Source: Massilia atriviolacea
GTDB taxonomy: Bacteria; Pseudomonadota; Gammaproteobacteria; Burkholderiales; Burkholderiaceae_D
Assembly: GCF_003953935.1 (NCBI RefSeq)
Contig: NZ_RXLQ01000005.1
Location: forward strand, 240,625 to 304,624
DNA: 64,000 nucleotides
Reading direction: 5' to 3'
Below, in pieces: positions 53,799 through 62,420 of the stretch; position 1 is the first letter of the stretch; the number at the start of each line of letters is the position of its first letter. The notes under the pieces are model-generated. The model was not told the origin of the DNA. It was given only the letters and a program-made list of their open reading frames with translations, and did no database searches. The translations under genes were made by a program, and so were the position numbers.

Positions 53799-53905
53799 CC
53801 GATGATGCTCCTTGTCTCATGAGGGGCAGCGCGGCATTCCATGCCCGCCTGCCGCATTAAAGCACGGCCGATCGCCTTACCATTCGTTTGCTTCCGGAGA
53901 ACACC

Positions 53906-54682
53906 ATGTTAGGAACCATTGTCGGGGACATTTACGGTTCCCTCTACGAAAAATCGTGCACGGCGACGCGCACGCTGCCGGCGCTGACAGCGGCGCATTC
54001 CTTTACCGACGACACGGTCATCACGCTGGCGGTGGCCGAGCATCTGCTGAGCGGCACGCCGCTCAAGGAAGCGTTTCGGCGCTGGGTGGCCGACTACCCG
54101 AACGCAGGCTACGGCAGCTTGTTTGCCGCGTGGGCGATGGGGGCGTCTTCCGAGGAACTGGTGAGCTGGGGCAATGGCGCGCTGATGCGCCTCGGCCCGG
54201 TTGCGGCGCTGGCGCCCGATCTGGCGCAGGCGCGCCGCGTAGCGGCCGCCATCACGCGCTCGACGCACGGCCATCCGAGCGCGATGCAGGCGGCGGATAC
54301 CTATGTGCAATTGCACTGGGCCGCCTTGCACGGCGCCAGCAAGGACGACTTGCTGGCCTCGTGGCAAGCCGGCGGCGGCACGCTGCACGCGGTCGAGGCG
54401 CACCACCAGGCAGGTTCGCCGATGCGCGTGCGCGCCGACGACACCCTCGTGGACGTGATGAGCTGCCTGGCGGAAAGCGACGACATCGATTCGCTGCTGG
54501 CCGCCTGCCTGTATCACGGCGGCGACAGCGACACCATCGCCGCGACCGCCTGCGTGCTCGGTGAGGCGCTGTGGGGCGTGCCGCCGCTGCGGGCGGCGGC
54601 GATCGCCCCCTTCCTCGACGAGCGGGTAGCGGCGGCGCTAGCGCAGTTGAACGACGCCATCGGCAAGCTGGCGCGCGCGTAA
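53906..54682 (+). CDS. ADP-ribosylglycohydrolase (DraG/ARH family)
   Basis: A 258-residue protein with the ARH fold. MLGTIVGDIYGSLYEKS starts the domain. The first metal motif is FTDDTVITLAVAEHL (about residues 33-47), and the second is GGDSDTIAATACVLGEAL near residue 210. DraG-type enzymes remove ADP-ribose from proteins or free substrates using two Mg ions. The start at 53906 has CCGGAGA upstream. The linked sirtuin gene also deals with NAD-derived chemistry, but no direct connection is shown. Confidence 0.93.
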   Translation: MLGTIVGDIYGSLYEKSCTATRTLPALTAAHSFTDDTVITLAVAEHLLSGTPLKEAFRRWVADYPNAGYGSLFAAWAMGASSEELVSWGNGALMRLGPVAALAPDLAQARRVAAAITRSTHGHPSAMQAADTYVQLHWAALHGASKDDLLASWQAGGGTLHAVEAHHQAGSPMRVRADDTLVDVMSCLAESDDIDSLLAACLYHGGDSDTIAATACVLGEALWGVPPLRAAAIAPFLDERVAAALAQLNDAIGKLARA

Positions 54683-54707
54683 GACGCGGCCATTGCCGTT
54701 CGCGGCG

Positions 54708-54767
54708 CGCACGCCAGGCGTGAAGCCAGGCGTGCGATTGCCCCGCGCGGCAAACCGCGCGCGGCAG
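54708..54767. terminator. Hairpin pair between converging genes
   Basis: CGCACGCC (54708-54715) pairs with GGCGTGCG (54729-54736), and CCGCGCGG with CCGCGCGCGG at 54742-54766. The genes on both sides converge here. No long T run is visible, so termination may be Rho-dependent. Confidence 0.4.
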
Positions 54768-54773
54768 CTTGCT

Positions 54774-57392
54774 TTATGGAAGCGCCATATTGTACTTCAT
54801 GACCTTTTCCTCATTGACGAAGTAGATATTGCCCTTGGCATCGACTTTCATCATCCCCGATCCGCCTTTGCGCACCAGTTCGATGCTGTCAGGCTTGCTG
54901 ATGTTGACGCGATAAACGTTGGTCAGTTTGGTATCGCTCGCGGAAAAGTACACATACCCGTTCGATTGGACCATGCTGCCCGCATTCCATGACACTTTCC
55001 ACTCTGCGTAGGAGAACTGTTCCGGGGTGCGCAGCGTGTTCACGAATTGTTTCTTGTCGTGGTCGTAAATGAGCACCATGTCTTCGGCCAGGATCCAGAT
55101 CTGCCGGTTCACCGTCAGCAGCGCGGTAATCGCCTTTTTGGTCCACGCAGCCCCGTTAAAAACAGCCCCGGTGATCGGCACGTCAACCGGAGCGATCTCA
55201 CCGAACGGGCTGAACCTGAACAGCTGGGCAGCGCCATCGCTCTTCGGATTGTCGATGTCGCGCCAGACGGACGTTCCGCCATAGACGACATCGTCGATCC
55301 TGGTCAGCGCCAGGATCGATTGCCCCGGGAAGCGGCCCTTGAGCACATTCCACGGGGAGAGCTCGCCGACCGAATACACGGCGAGCGCGCCCTGTTCGTC
55401 TTTTTTCGGAACGGTGGCGATCACCAGCCGGTCGGCTTCGTTATTGTTTCGTTTAGGTACGGCCAGCATGGCAAACGGACGGTTCTGGCCGTGGACGCTT
55501 CCCAGCGTTGTGTCAGCCGGGGAAGCCGGTTCCAACAGTCCTGTGTCCGTCAATTTAAAGGACTTGATGACCGCGCCGGGATATCCGCCGATATACAGGC
55601 GTTCCCCGAGGACCGCCATGCCTTCGGCCTGGAGGTATTCCTTGACCAGCACTGGCGGATTCGTCCCCTCCGTGTCGCCGATGCCGATGGCGCCGTTGAC
55701 AAAGCCCGACGAATACGTTTTGCCTTTATACACCTCGAGCGTGCGGATCCCGGACGCCGTTTCCGGTGGCGCGAAATTGGTCGTCTCGCGCACAGCCTTG
55801 TTGTTGGCGGCGTACAGATCCGACAGATTGAAGCGAACGATCTTGCCGAAGCCGTCCACGGGATCGCGCAGGACCGAGACCAGCTTGGTCGGCGCCGATG
55901 GCGGCGCATAGCCGAAGGTGGCAGGTGGGCTCATCTGGATTGCCAGCGCGGTCTCGCCGTTGGCGTCGAGGCGGTAGGAGGACAGGTGGGTTCCCTTGCC
56001 GGCGCCGAGATCCTTGGTGTAAAACACGGTGTTCTGGCACGGCGAAGGAAACACGGCCGCCGAACAAGAAGGGGAAAGGGCGCTGATGCCGACCGAATTG
56101 ATGTCGGCCACCGGATCGCTCACGCTGGTGCCCGCACGGTTCAGCACCACGGTCCGGGTGGGGGTGGTGCCGGTCAGGCGCGCAAACACGCGGTCCTTGA
56201 CGAAGTCCGTATAGTAGGCATAGTCGTGGGCCGCATTGATGGTCAGAAAGTCCGTCAGGCCGTTTGCGTCCAGGGCGCTTTTGTACAATCTGGCAGGGTT
56301 TCCCATGCCCCAATACACGGCGCTGGCGTTGTGATTGTCGCCAGGATCGACGGCCAGCGAGCGTACGTGAAAGCCGGCCGCCTTACCGTCCTTCTTGGTC
56401 GGCAAGGTCAGCAAGGTCAGCTCTTGCGCAGCGGCGCAATACTTGAATCCGTTACTCTCGTCGCCTGCCGGCGCCAGGCCGCCATAGATGCAATTGCCGG
56501 GACCCGCTGTGAGCGACCAGATGGTGCGGTTGGTGCGGGAAGTCTCGCTCGTCTTTCCGAAATCCCTGATCAGTTCGGGCGCGTCATTCTTGCTGTTGTC
56601 GAAGCGGTAGAGCCGGCCGGATGCCGTACCGAAGTAGGCGGCACGGTCGCCGCCGACGACAACGCTCCAGATTTCGTCATTCGGCAGGGTATGGCGTTTT
56701 TGTACCGAGCCATCCGAGACCTTGTAGGTGAAGAATTTTGCCGGATTGCCATTGGCGGCGACATACAGCGTATCGCTCTCATTATCGATCGCCGCTGCCG
56801 AGACGCGGCCGACGAAGACCTGATGGCCTCGGTCTTCGAGAATGATTTTGCTCATGACCACGTTATCGACGTAGGCGTTCACCACGCCGGCCGATTGACC
56901 GCGCACCACCACCCTGGCGCTCTTGGTCCCTTCCGGCGCCACGCCCGATACCTTGACGCTCAGCCATGTGTTGACAGGCCCGGTCAGGTGCGACCACCGC
57001 GTTGCCGCAGCAATCGGCGCGTCGTTGCTATCGTAAAACACGATCCCCAGCGACACATCTTCTTGCCCGACGACCGCATCGCGCTTCATCAGCGCCGATG
57101 CGGCAATGAACTGGCCTGGTGCGACCAGCTTCGGTTCGCTGGTGGCCGTGTGCAGCGGCAGTTTCTCGATGTTGAGGTGCAGGCACTTGGTTGCGCCACA
57201 GTTGCCTTGTTCCGGCACAACCAGCACGTTGCCGATTTTTTCCCACGGATGAATTTCGACATCGAAGGTGCCGTTGGTCAAGCCGAGGTTTTGCGCAGCA
57301 TATGCGAGCGGCATGCTGAGAAGCAGGGTGAGAGGAGCGAACGCGGCGGCGCGAAGCTTGGGTAAACGGGATGAAATCGGACGACGCTTCAT
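54774..57392 (-). CDS. Large exported protein, CBM-like N-terminus and predicted beta-propeller
   Basis: An 872-residue secreted protein. The signal peptide ends at LAYAAQ about residue 34. A beta-sandwich module (about 40-185, with NLGLTNGTFDV and AYVDNVVMSK) resembles carbohydrate-binding galactose-binding-like folds. The rest is WD/NHL-like, with repeated blades such as VVVGGDRAAYFGTASGRLYR, RTIWSLTAGPGNCIYGG and GKTYSSGFVNGAIGIGD. No catalytic residues are recognised. It is alone on the strand. Confidence 0.85.
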   Translation of the reverse strand: MKRRPISSRLPKLRAAAFAPLTLLLSMPLAYAAQNLGLTNGTFDVEIHPWEKIGNVLVVPEQGNCGATKCLHLNIEKLPLHTATSEPKLVAPGQFIAASALMKRDAVVGQEDVSLGIVFYDSNDAPIAAATRWSHLTGPVNTWLSVKVSGVAPEGTKSARVVVRGQSAGVVNAYVDNVVMSKIILEDRGHQVFVGRVSAAAIDNESDTLYVAANGNPAKFFTYKVSDGSVQKRHTLPNDEIWSVVVGGDRAAYFGTASGRLYRFDNSKNDAPELIRDFGKTSETSRTNRTIWSLTAGPGNCIYGGLAPAGDESNGFKYCAAAQELTLLTLPTKKDGKAAGFHVRSLAVDPGDNHNASAVYWGMGNPARLYKSALDANGLTDFLTINAAHDYAYYTDFVKDRVFARLTGTTPTRTVVLNRAGTSVSDPVADINSVGISALSPSCSAAVFPSPCQNTVFYTKDLGAGKGTHLSSYRLDANGETALAIQMSPPATFGYAPPSAPTKLVSVLRDPVDGFGKIVRFNLSDLYAANNKAVRETTNFAPPETASGIRTLEVYKGKTYSSGFVNGAIGIGDTEGTNPPVLVKEYLQAEGMAVLGERLYIGGYPGAVIKSFKLTDTGLLEPASPADTTLGSVHGQNRPFAMLAVPKRNNNEADRLVIATVPKKDEQGALAVYSVGELSPWNVLKGRFPGQSILALTRIDDVVYGGTSVWRDIDNPKSDGAAQLFRFSPFGEIAPVDVPITGAVFNGAAWTKKAITALLTVNRQIWILAEDMVLIYDHDKKQFVNTLRTPEQFSYAEWKVSWNAGSMVQSNGYVYFSASDTKLTNVYRVNISKPDSIELVRKGGSGMMKVDAKGNIYFVNEEKVMKYNMALP

Positions 57393-57610
57393 AGGGCCTT
57401 TTTGACAAGTAAGGTGCGGCAGGTCGCGTGGGCGACGTGCGCTGTGGCTGAGATTGCAAGTTTGACAGAATTTACTGCTCAGCTCGCCTTACTTCCCGAA
57501 AAACTGACGTAAAAGCAACTATGCCTTTATATAAACCCTTGACAAGCGCGCTAGTTCATTCATTTTTGAGCAAGTCCGCGACCGCGGCCGGCATGGCGGC
57601 GAGCGGCCCG

Positions 57611-58444
57611 TCAGCGTGCGTCGAACGCCGCGGCAATGCGCGACAGGCCTTCCAGCGCACCGAGCGCGATCCCGATATCGCGCGCCAGGCCCACCGCCGG
57701 CTCGCCCGGATTGACACGGATCAGCGGCCGGTCCTGGCTCTCGCCGAATACCCGCACCGAGGGAATCCAGGTGCCGGCGCCCAGTTCGATGACGACGGCG
57801 CGCTGCTGGCGCGCCAGCCAGGCGCCGAGGCGCTGTTCCTGCCGGTCGGCTTCGCTTGAATCCCACAGCCGGTCGCCGAACATCAGGATGTTGGGCCGCG
57901 CGATGTCGCCGCAATGCGGGCATCGTGGCAGCGCGCAGCTCAGCAGGCAGCGTTCTTCGTCGACCGCCGGCACGAATTCCTGCGCGGACCAGGCCGGATG
58001 GCCGCAGTCGCCCAGGCATTGCAGCTTCTCGATGCTGCCGTGACACTCCACCACGCGTTCCCCGGGCATGCCGCTGCGCTGGAATTGACCATCGACATTG
58101 CTGGTAAACACGAAGGCGCCATGCGGCAGGCGCGCCGCGATGCGCTTGAGGATGCCGAAGCCGGCGTGCGGCACCGTGCGCCGGTATAGCTGCAGGCGGT
58201 GCCCGTAAAAGCCCCAGGCCAGTTCGGGCCGCTCGCGGAAGGCGCGCGGGTTGGCGATCTCGGTAAAGCGCAGGCCGTGCTTGCCCAGCGCCGGGTAAGC
58301 GTTCCAAAAACCTTTGTCGCCACGGAAGTCCGGCAAGCCGGAATCGATGCCCATGCCGGCGCCGGCGGTGATCAACAGGCCGTCGCACTGGTCGAGGAGG
58401 GCGGCCGCGTCCGCGCATGCCTGGTCGAGGGAGGAGTTCGTCAT
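57611..58444 (-). CDS. Sir2-family NAD-dependent protein deacetylase
   Basis: A 277-residue sirtuin. The NAD motif is TAGAGMGIDSGLPDFRG (about residues 26-42), the catalytic histidine is H135 in VVECHGSIEK, and the zinc ligands are C143, C147, C175 and C178 (CLGDC and CPHC). It removes acyl groups from lysine using NAD and releases O-acetyl-ADP-ribose. No class III SirTM features, such as a linked macrodomain or lipoyl gene, are present. Confidence 0.95.
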   Translation of the reverse strand: MTNSSLDQACADAAALLDQCDGLLITAGAGMGIDSGLPDFRGDKGFWNAYPALGKHGLRFTEIANPRAFRERPELAWGFYGHRLQLYRRTVPHAGFGILKRIAARLPHGAFVFTSNVDGQFQRSGMPGERVVECHGSIEKLQCLGDCGHPAWSAQEFVPAVDEERCLLSCALPRCPHCGDIARPNILMFGDRLWDSSEADRQEQRLGAWLARQQRAVVIELGAGTWIPSVRVFGESQDRPLIRVNPGEPAVGLARDIGIALGALEGLSRIAAAFDAR

Positions 58445-58632
58445 ACGGTAGTTCTTAAAATGGGCGGAGGCAGCATTCTACGGCCTCGCGGCAATTGCAA
58501 TGCTGGCGCGCAAAATTATCATGAAGAAACAGCCAGCTTGTTTGATCCAGCGCTAGTCGTTTATTGAACTATCCAGCATGGCAGGGATACCTCGTCGGTA
58601 ACACTGACATCTCACGTCATGGGAGGTTCATC

Positions 58633-58818
58633 ATGTATTTCGAAATCTACCAAACTCAAGCTTCGGAAAAGAGCCGCAAAGAGTGGCGCTGGCGCCTGAA
58701 GGCCAAGAATCACGAAATCATTGCCAGCGGCGAAGCTTACAGCTCGCGCGCGAAAGTGCTGGCGGCGATCGAGCTGATCAAGTCGGTCACCGTGCGTACC
58801 AAGATTGTCGAGGGTTGA
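58633..58818 (+). CDS. DUF1508 (YegP-type) small protein
   Basis: A 61-residue single-copy DUF1508 domain. MYFEIYQTQASEKSRKEWRW then LKAKNHEIIASGEAYSSRAK matches the family core. The longer E. coli YegP holds two such repeats. GGGAGG precedes the ATG at 58633. A small I78-like gene follows 64 bases later. Confidence 0.9.
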   Translation: MYFEIYQTQASEKSRKEWRWRLKAKNHEIIASGEAYSSRAKVLAAIELIKSVTVRTKIVEG

Positions 58819-58834
58819 TCCGCCCTGGCTTGCC

Positions 58835-58858
58835 GACAAGCCGCCCCGGCGGCTTGTC
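58835..58858. terminator. Perfect 11-bp inverted repeat after the DUF1508 gene
   Basis: GACAAGCCGCC-CC-GGCGGCTTGTC, with just two bases between the arms, lying 16 bases past the DUF1508 stop. No T run follows. It could be a weak terminator or an RNA-stabilising hairpin between the two small genes. Confidence 0.5.
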
Positions 58859-58882
58859 CCACCTGATTGCAAGGAGCTTATC

Positions 58883-59089
58883 ATGCAAGAAAATAACTGC
58901 CGCCAGTTGGACGTGACCAGGGAAATCCCACGGTCGGTTCCGCTGACCCTGCGCGAGCTCACCGGCCGCCGCATCCGCGTGGTGCCCTTCGGCGCCCTGA
59001 TCACCCAGGAGTTCATCGCCGGCCGGGTCACCATCTACCTGAATCAGCAAAACCTGGTCCGCAACGTCGTGGTCGAAACCTGCGACTGA
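58883..59089 (+). CDS. I78-like peptidase inhibitor domain protein
   Basis: A 68-residue protein. The pattern RRIRVVPFGALITQEFIAGR, TIYLNQQNLVRNVVVETC is close to the potato-inhibitor-like I78 fold (RvvrPGxavTxdyrxdRLNi). Members usually have a signal peptide or lipobox, whereas this one has neither. It may act in the cytoplasm or be a non-inhibitory relative. AAGGAG lies six bases before the ATG. Confidence 0.75.
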   Translation: MQENNCRQLDVTREIPRSVPLTLRELTGRRIRVVPFGALITQEFIAGRVTIYLNQQNLVRNVVVETCD

Positions 59090-59152
59090 GCGCATGCCAC
59101 CCCGCAAGGCTGGGGCGTCGCCCGGCGCCCCGTTCTCCCGCCCCTGGTTCGA

Positions 59153-59602
59153 CTATTTGTTCAAGACCTCGCCGGCCAGCCGGTCGAGGATCGCTTTCAG
59201 CTCGTCGCGCTCGGTCCTGGCCACGCCCCGGCGTATCAGTGCCCGATCGACGTAGTCCCCCATGACGTTCAATTCTTCCGGCGTGAGCGCCATGCCGCGA
59301 TGCGCCAGCGCCATCGAATCGCCTTCGTACTTGCAGGGGCCGCCGCTGAGCGAACACAGGTGCGTGGTGACGCTGGCCTTGAGCCGGCTCAGGTTGACGC
59401 CGTCGAAGGTGCGCTTCGAGCGTGGGTCGGCCGACACCTGGGACACAAAATCGTCGACCACGGCGCGCACGTTCGCCATGCCGCCGAGGCGCTCGAACAG
59501 CGATGGCGCGGGCGCGAGCGGAACTGTGGGCGCGCAGGCCGTGACGCCGGACAGGGCGTAGAAGGTGAACATGGCCGCCGTGATACCAGTGCGAAGCGTC
59601 AT
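59153..59602 (-). CDS. Truncated haemoglobin group I, exported/lipoprotein-like
   Basis: A 149-residue protein. The hydrophobic N-terminus ends in LSGVTACAPT, a lipobox-like sequence that may anchor it as a lipoprotein. The globin part begins SLFERLGGMANVRAVVDDFV, and MALAHRGMALTPEELNVM contains the proximal-His region (A-H-R-G-M). Short 2-on-2 globins bind O2 or NO. Export of a trHb1 is unusual; CKYEGDSMAL is the typical distal-to-proximal link. AGGAA lies upstream. Confidence 0.88.
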   Translation of the reverse strand: MTLRTGITAAMFTFYALSGVTACAPTVPLAPAPSLFERLGGMANVRAVVDDFVSQVSADPRSKRTFDGVNLSRLKASVTTHLCSLSGGPCKYEGDSMALAHRGMALTPEELNVMGDYVDRALIRRGVARTERDELKAILDRLAGEVLNK

Positions 59603-59740
59603 CGAATGGGTTCCTGATTGTCAGGTCGATGGTAGCACTTCCGCCGGACACGGCGGTTCCGCTTCGATTGCGCTTCACGAACGCGGACAATCCGGCACGT
59701 GGGCCTATACTCGCCTTTTTCCCCTGACAGAGAGACGGCG

Positions 59741-59959
59741 ATGAGCGATTCCGAGGTAAAAGTGATGCTGAGCGAAATTAACGGCGGCGCCGCGGCGACG
59801 GTGCTGAACGCGCACCGGGCTGCCGTGACCATCGCGCAATACATGCAGCTGTGCGAAGGCTTGCGCGGGATCATTCCCGACGGCGAAGTGAGCCTCGTGG
59901 CAGCCAGGTTGACCGCCGGCATTGTTTCCAATCCCAACTTCGCGCTGTCGAGCCAGTAA
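59741..59959 (+). CDS. Small hypothetical protein
   Basis: 72 residues from the ATG at 59741 (MSDSEVKVMLSEINGG). The sequence is helical, with INGGAAATVLNAHRAAVTIA and LCEGLRGIIPDGEVSLVAAR. No known domain, signal or metal motif was seen. A weak AGAGA lies upstream, but codon use is consistent with a real gene. It lies between the haemoglobin gene and the polysaccharide cluster. Confidence 0.6.
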   Translation: MSDSEVKVMLSEINGGAAATVLNAHRAAVTIAQYMQLCEGLRGIIPDGEVSLVAARLTAGIVSNPNFALSSQ

Positions 59960-59991
59960 GGCGGCGCGGCCGAGGCCGCCCCGAACCTCGC

Positions 59992-61092
59992 TCATGGCCG
60001 GCGCGGCGACGCGCGCGCGCGCGGCCTGGCGTCCATCAGGCTGCACACGGCATCGACCACCGTCGCCGGCGCGACCTTGCCCAGGCAGTCGTGATGCCCT
60101 TCGGGACACACGCTCTTGTAGCAGAAGCGGCAGGGCACGTCGTGATACAGCAGCCGGCTTTCGACTTGCCACGGCGTGTGCTGCGGATTGGTCAGCGCGT
60201 ACAAGGTGGCCAGCGGCGTGCCGAGCGCGGCGGCAATATGCGCCGGACCGGTATTGTTCGACACCACCACCGTAGCCAGGCGGATCGCCGCGCCCAGCTG
60301 GCCCAGGCCGAGCTGGCCCGCCAGCGAGCAGGTGGCCACGCCGCAGCCGGCGCGGATGCCGTCGATCAGCGCCGCTTCGTGCGTCTCTCCGGTCAGCACG
60401 ATCGGGCAGCCGGTGCGCCGGGCCAGCGCGCCGATCACGTCGGCCCAGCGTTCGGGCGGATAGCGGCGCGAGGCCGCGCTGGCGCCCGGATGCATGAGGA
60501 TCCACGGCCGCCCGCGCCCGATGCCGCGCGCCTCCAGCATGCCCCGTACCGCCGCCAGGTCGTCGGCGCGCACGGCGAAGCGCATGCGCGTCTCGTCGGT
60601 GCGGCAGCCGATGCTGGCCACCAGGTCGAGCTGGCGCTGGACCTCGTGCCGGATGCGCGTGCCGGGCTCGCCGTCGGCCACCCAGTGCGAGAGCATGCGG
60701 TAGGGATTTTCGCGGCAATGCCCGAGGCGCAGGGGAATGCCGGCCATGTAGCACATCAGGGCGGCCGGCAGGGCGCTCTGGCTGAACGAGGTGAACACGA
60801 CGGCGGCGTCGAAGCGGCGCTCGGCCAGCTGGCCGATGAAGTCGCTGTCGGCCGAGGGCGGATGAGGTGCGCCGGCCTTGATCCATGGCGCCGCATAGGC
60901 GATCGCGCTATCGACATCCTCGAGGCAGGGCGCGAGCGCCGTGCCGCTCGCCGAACTGAGCAGGGTAAGCGTGCGGCCGGGCCGCGCCTGCCTGAGCGCG
61001 CGCATCGCCGGCGTGCACATGAGCACATCGCCCATCGAGTCGAGGCGCACGCACAGGATCGTGCGCGCGTCGTTCCAGTGCGGCGCGCTCAT
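59992..61092 (-). CDS. Glycosyltransferase family 9 (heptosyltransferase-like)
   Basis: A 366-residue GT9 enzyme. N-terminal ILCVRLDSMGDVLMCTPAMR is typical of heptosyltransferases. The C-terminal sugar-nucleotide site has SNNTGPAHIAAALGTP and CRFCYKSVCPEGHHDCL. GT9 enzymes add heptose or similar sugars to lipid A-core or other glycans in the cytoplasm. The start at 61092 overlaps the GmhB-like gene by four bases (ATGA). The GmhB neighbour fits a heptose donor. Confidence 0.93.
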   Translation of the reverse strand: MSAPHWNDARTILCVRLDSMGDVLMCTPAMRALRQARPGRTLTLLSSASGTALAPCLEDVDSAIAYAAPWIKAGAPHPPSADSDFIGQLAERRFDAAVVFTSFSQSALPAALMCYMAGIPLRLGHCRENPYRMLSHWVADGEPGTRIRHEVQRQLDLVASIGCRTDETRMRFAVRADDLAAVRGMLEARGIGRGRPWILMHPGASAASRRYPPERWADVIGALARRTGCPIVLTGETHEAALIDGIRAGCGVATCSLAGQLGLGQLGAAIRLATVVVSNNTGPAHIAAALGTPLATLYALTNPQHTPWQVESRLLYHDVPCRFCYKSVCPEGHHDCLGKVAPATVVDAVCSLMDARPRARASPRRP

Positions 61093-61655
61093 CGCCGCTC
61101 CTCGTCGTGGCGCACGATGGCCACCGCCGCCGCGTACAGGTCGCCGGCGATGCGGGTCGGGACGCGGTGCGGTCCCAGCTGCCATTCGGTTTCGTTGCCC
61201 TTGTCGATCAGCAGGGTGCGGCAACCGGCGCGGTTGCCGGCTTCGACGTCGTGCAGGATATCGCCCACCATCCAGGAAGCGGCCAGGTCGATGCCGTGCT
61301 CGCGCGCGGCGCGCTGCAGCATGCCGGGCAGGGGCTTGCGGCAGGTGCAGCTCAGCGCGTAGGGCGCCACCTTGCCGTCCGGATGGTGCGGACAATAGTA
61401 GAAACCGTCCAGGCTCAGCTGCTCGCGGAACAGCAGGTCGGCCAGGCGCCGCTCGACGCGGCCCATGGCGTCCTCCCCAATAAGGCCGTGCGCAATGCCA
61501 TCCTGGTTGCTGACGATGAAGAAGCGGTAATCGCGCCGCGCCAGCAGGCGCAGGGCCGCGCCGGCGCCGCTGCACAGGGTGATGCGGCGCGGCTCGGCGT
61601 TGTAGGGCACGTCGTCGACCAGGGTGCCGTCCTTGTCCAGGAATATCGCTCTCAT
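61089..61655 (-). CDS. gmhB: HAD-IIIA phosphatase, GmhB-like (heptose 1,7-bisphosphate phosphatase)
   Basis: A 188-residue HAD-IIIA enzyme. Motif I is IFLDKDGTLVDDVPYN; the zinc Cys/His set is CPHHPDG and CTCRKPLPGM, the hallmark of GmhB; and motif IV is SWMVGDILHDVEAGNRAG. It removes the 7-phosphate of D-glycero-D-manno-heptose 1,7-bisphosphate on the way to ADP- or GDP-heptose. The overlap with the GT9 gene implies translational coupling. An alternative role in another sugar is possible, as for the histidinol-phosphatase branch of the family. Confidence 0.9.
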   Translation of the reverse strand: MRAIFLDKDGTLVDDVPYNAEPRRITLCSGAGAALRLLARRDYRFFIVSNQDGIAHGLIGEDAMGRVERRLADLLFREQLSLDGFYYCPHHPDGKVAPYALSCTCRKPLPGMLQRAAREHGIDLAASWMVGDILHDVEAGNRAGCRTLLIDKGNETEWQLGPHRVPTRIAGDLYAAAVAIVRHDEERR

Positions 61656-61658
61656 GGT

Positions 61659-62408
61659 CTAGGGCCAGGACGTTTCTTGCATGGGCAGCACGGTGATTTC
61701 GGCCACCACGCTGTCGGGCGGCAGCAGCAGGACCGCGCGGATGGCCTGGGCCACGTTCATCGGCGCTTGCAGGGTGGCCGCGTCGATATCGGGAAAGCGC
61801 TCCAGCAGGAAAGGCGTGCGCATGCCGCCCGCGATCACCGCCGTGACCTTGATGTTGTGCGGCCGCAGTTCGGCATGCATCGCGTGCGACAGGCCCAGCA
61901 GCCCCCATTTGCTGGCGTGGTAGGCGCTGGCATTGGGCCAGGCGCGCTTGGCGGCGGTCGACGCCACGTTGACAATATGGCCGCCGCCGGCATCGCGCAT
62001 GTGGCGCGCCGCGTACTTGGCCAGCAGGAAGGGCCCGTTCAGGTTGGTGTTGATGACGCGCATCCATTGCTGCGGCGTCAGGTCGGCCATCGGCAGGGTG
62101 ACGTCGGTGCCGGCGTTGTTGATCAGCACATCGAGGCGGCCGAAGCGCGCCAGGGCGGTGTCGATGGCGTGTTCGGCGCTGGCAGGATCGCCCACGTCGA
62201 AACCGAGCGCATGCACGCGCACGCCGTGTTCGCGCAGGATGTTGGCGCTGACGGTGGCCATGTCGCGCTTGATGTCGGCGACGATGAGGTCGGCGCCGGA
62301 GCGCGCCAGCAGCTGGCACAGCGCAGCGCCGAGGCCGCTGGCGCCGCCGGTGACGAACACGGCCTTGCCGCGCAGGCTGGGCGCTTCGTGAGCAGGTTGA
62401 TCGGACAT
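61659..62408 (-). CDS. SDR-family oxidoreductase
   Basis: A 249-residue classical short-chain dehydrogenase. The cofactor motif is VTGGASGLGAALCQ near residue 18; NNAGTDV lies near 93. The catalytic Ser/Tyr/Lys set is VNVASTAA plus YHASKWGLLG. Typical cofactor discrimination (ADIKRD after beta-2) suggests NAD(H). Its position, 3 bases after a GmhB-like gene and 12 before a glycosyltransferase, suggests a role in nucleotide-sugar or glycan metabolism, but the substrate is unknown. Confidence 0.92.
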   Translation of the reverse strand: MSDQPAHEAPSLRGKAVFVTGGASGLGAALCQLLARSGADLIVADIKRDMATVSANILREHGVRVHALGFDVGDPASAEHAIDTALARFGRLDVLINNAGTDVTLPMADLTPQQWMRVINTNLNGPFLLAKYAARHMRDAGGGHIVNVASTAAKRAWPNASAYHASKWGLLGLSHAMHAELRPHNIKVTAVIAGGMRTPFLLERFPDIDAATLQAPMNVAQAIRAVLLLPPDSVVAEITVLPMQETSWP

Positions 62409-62420
62409 GGAGCATGCCTC

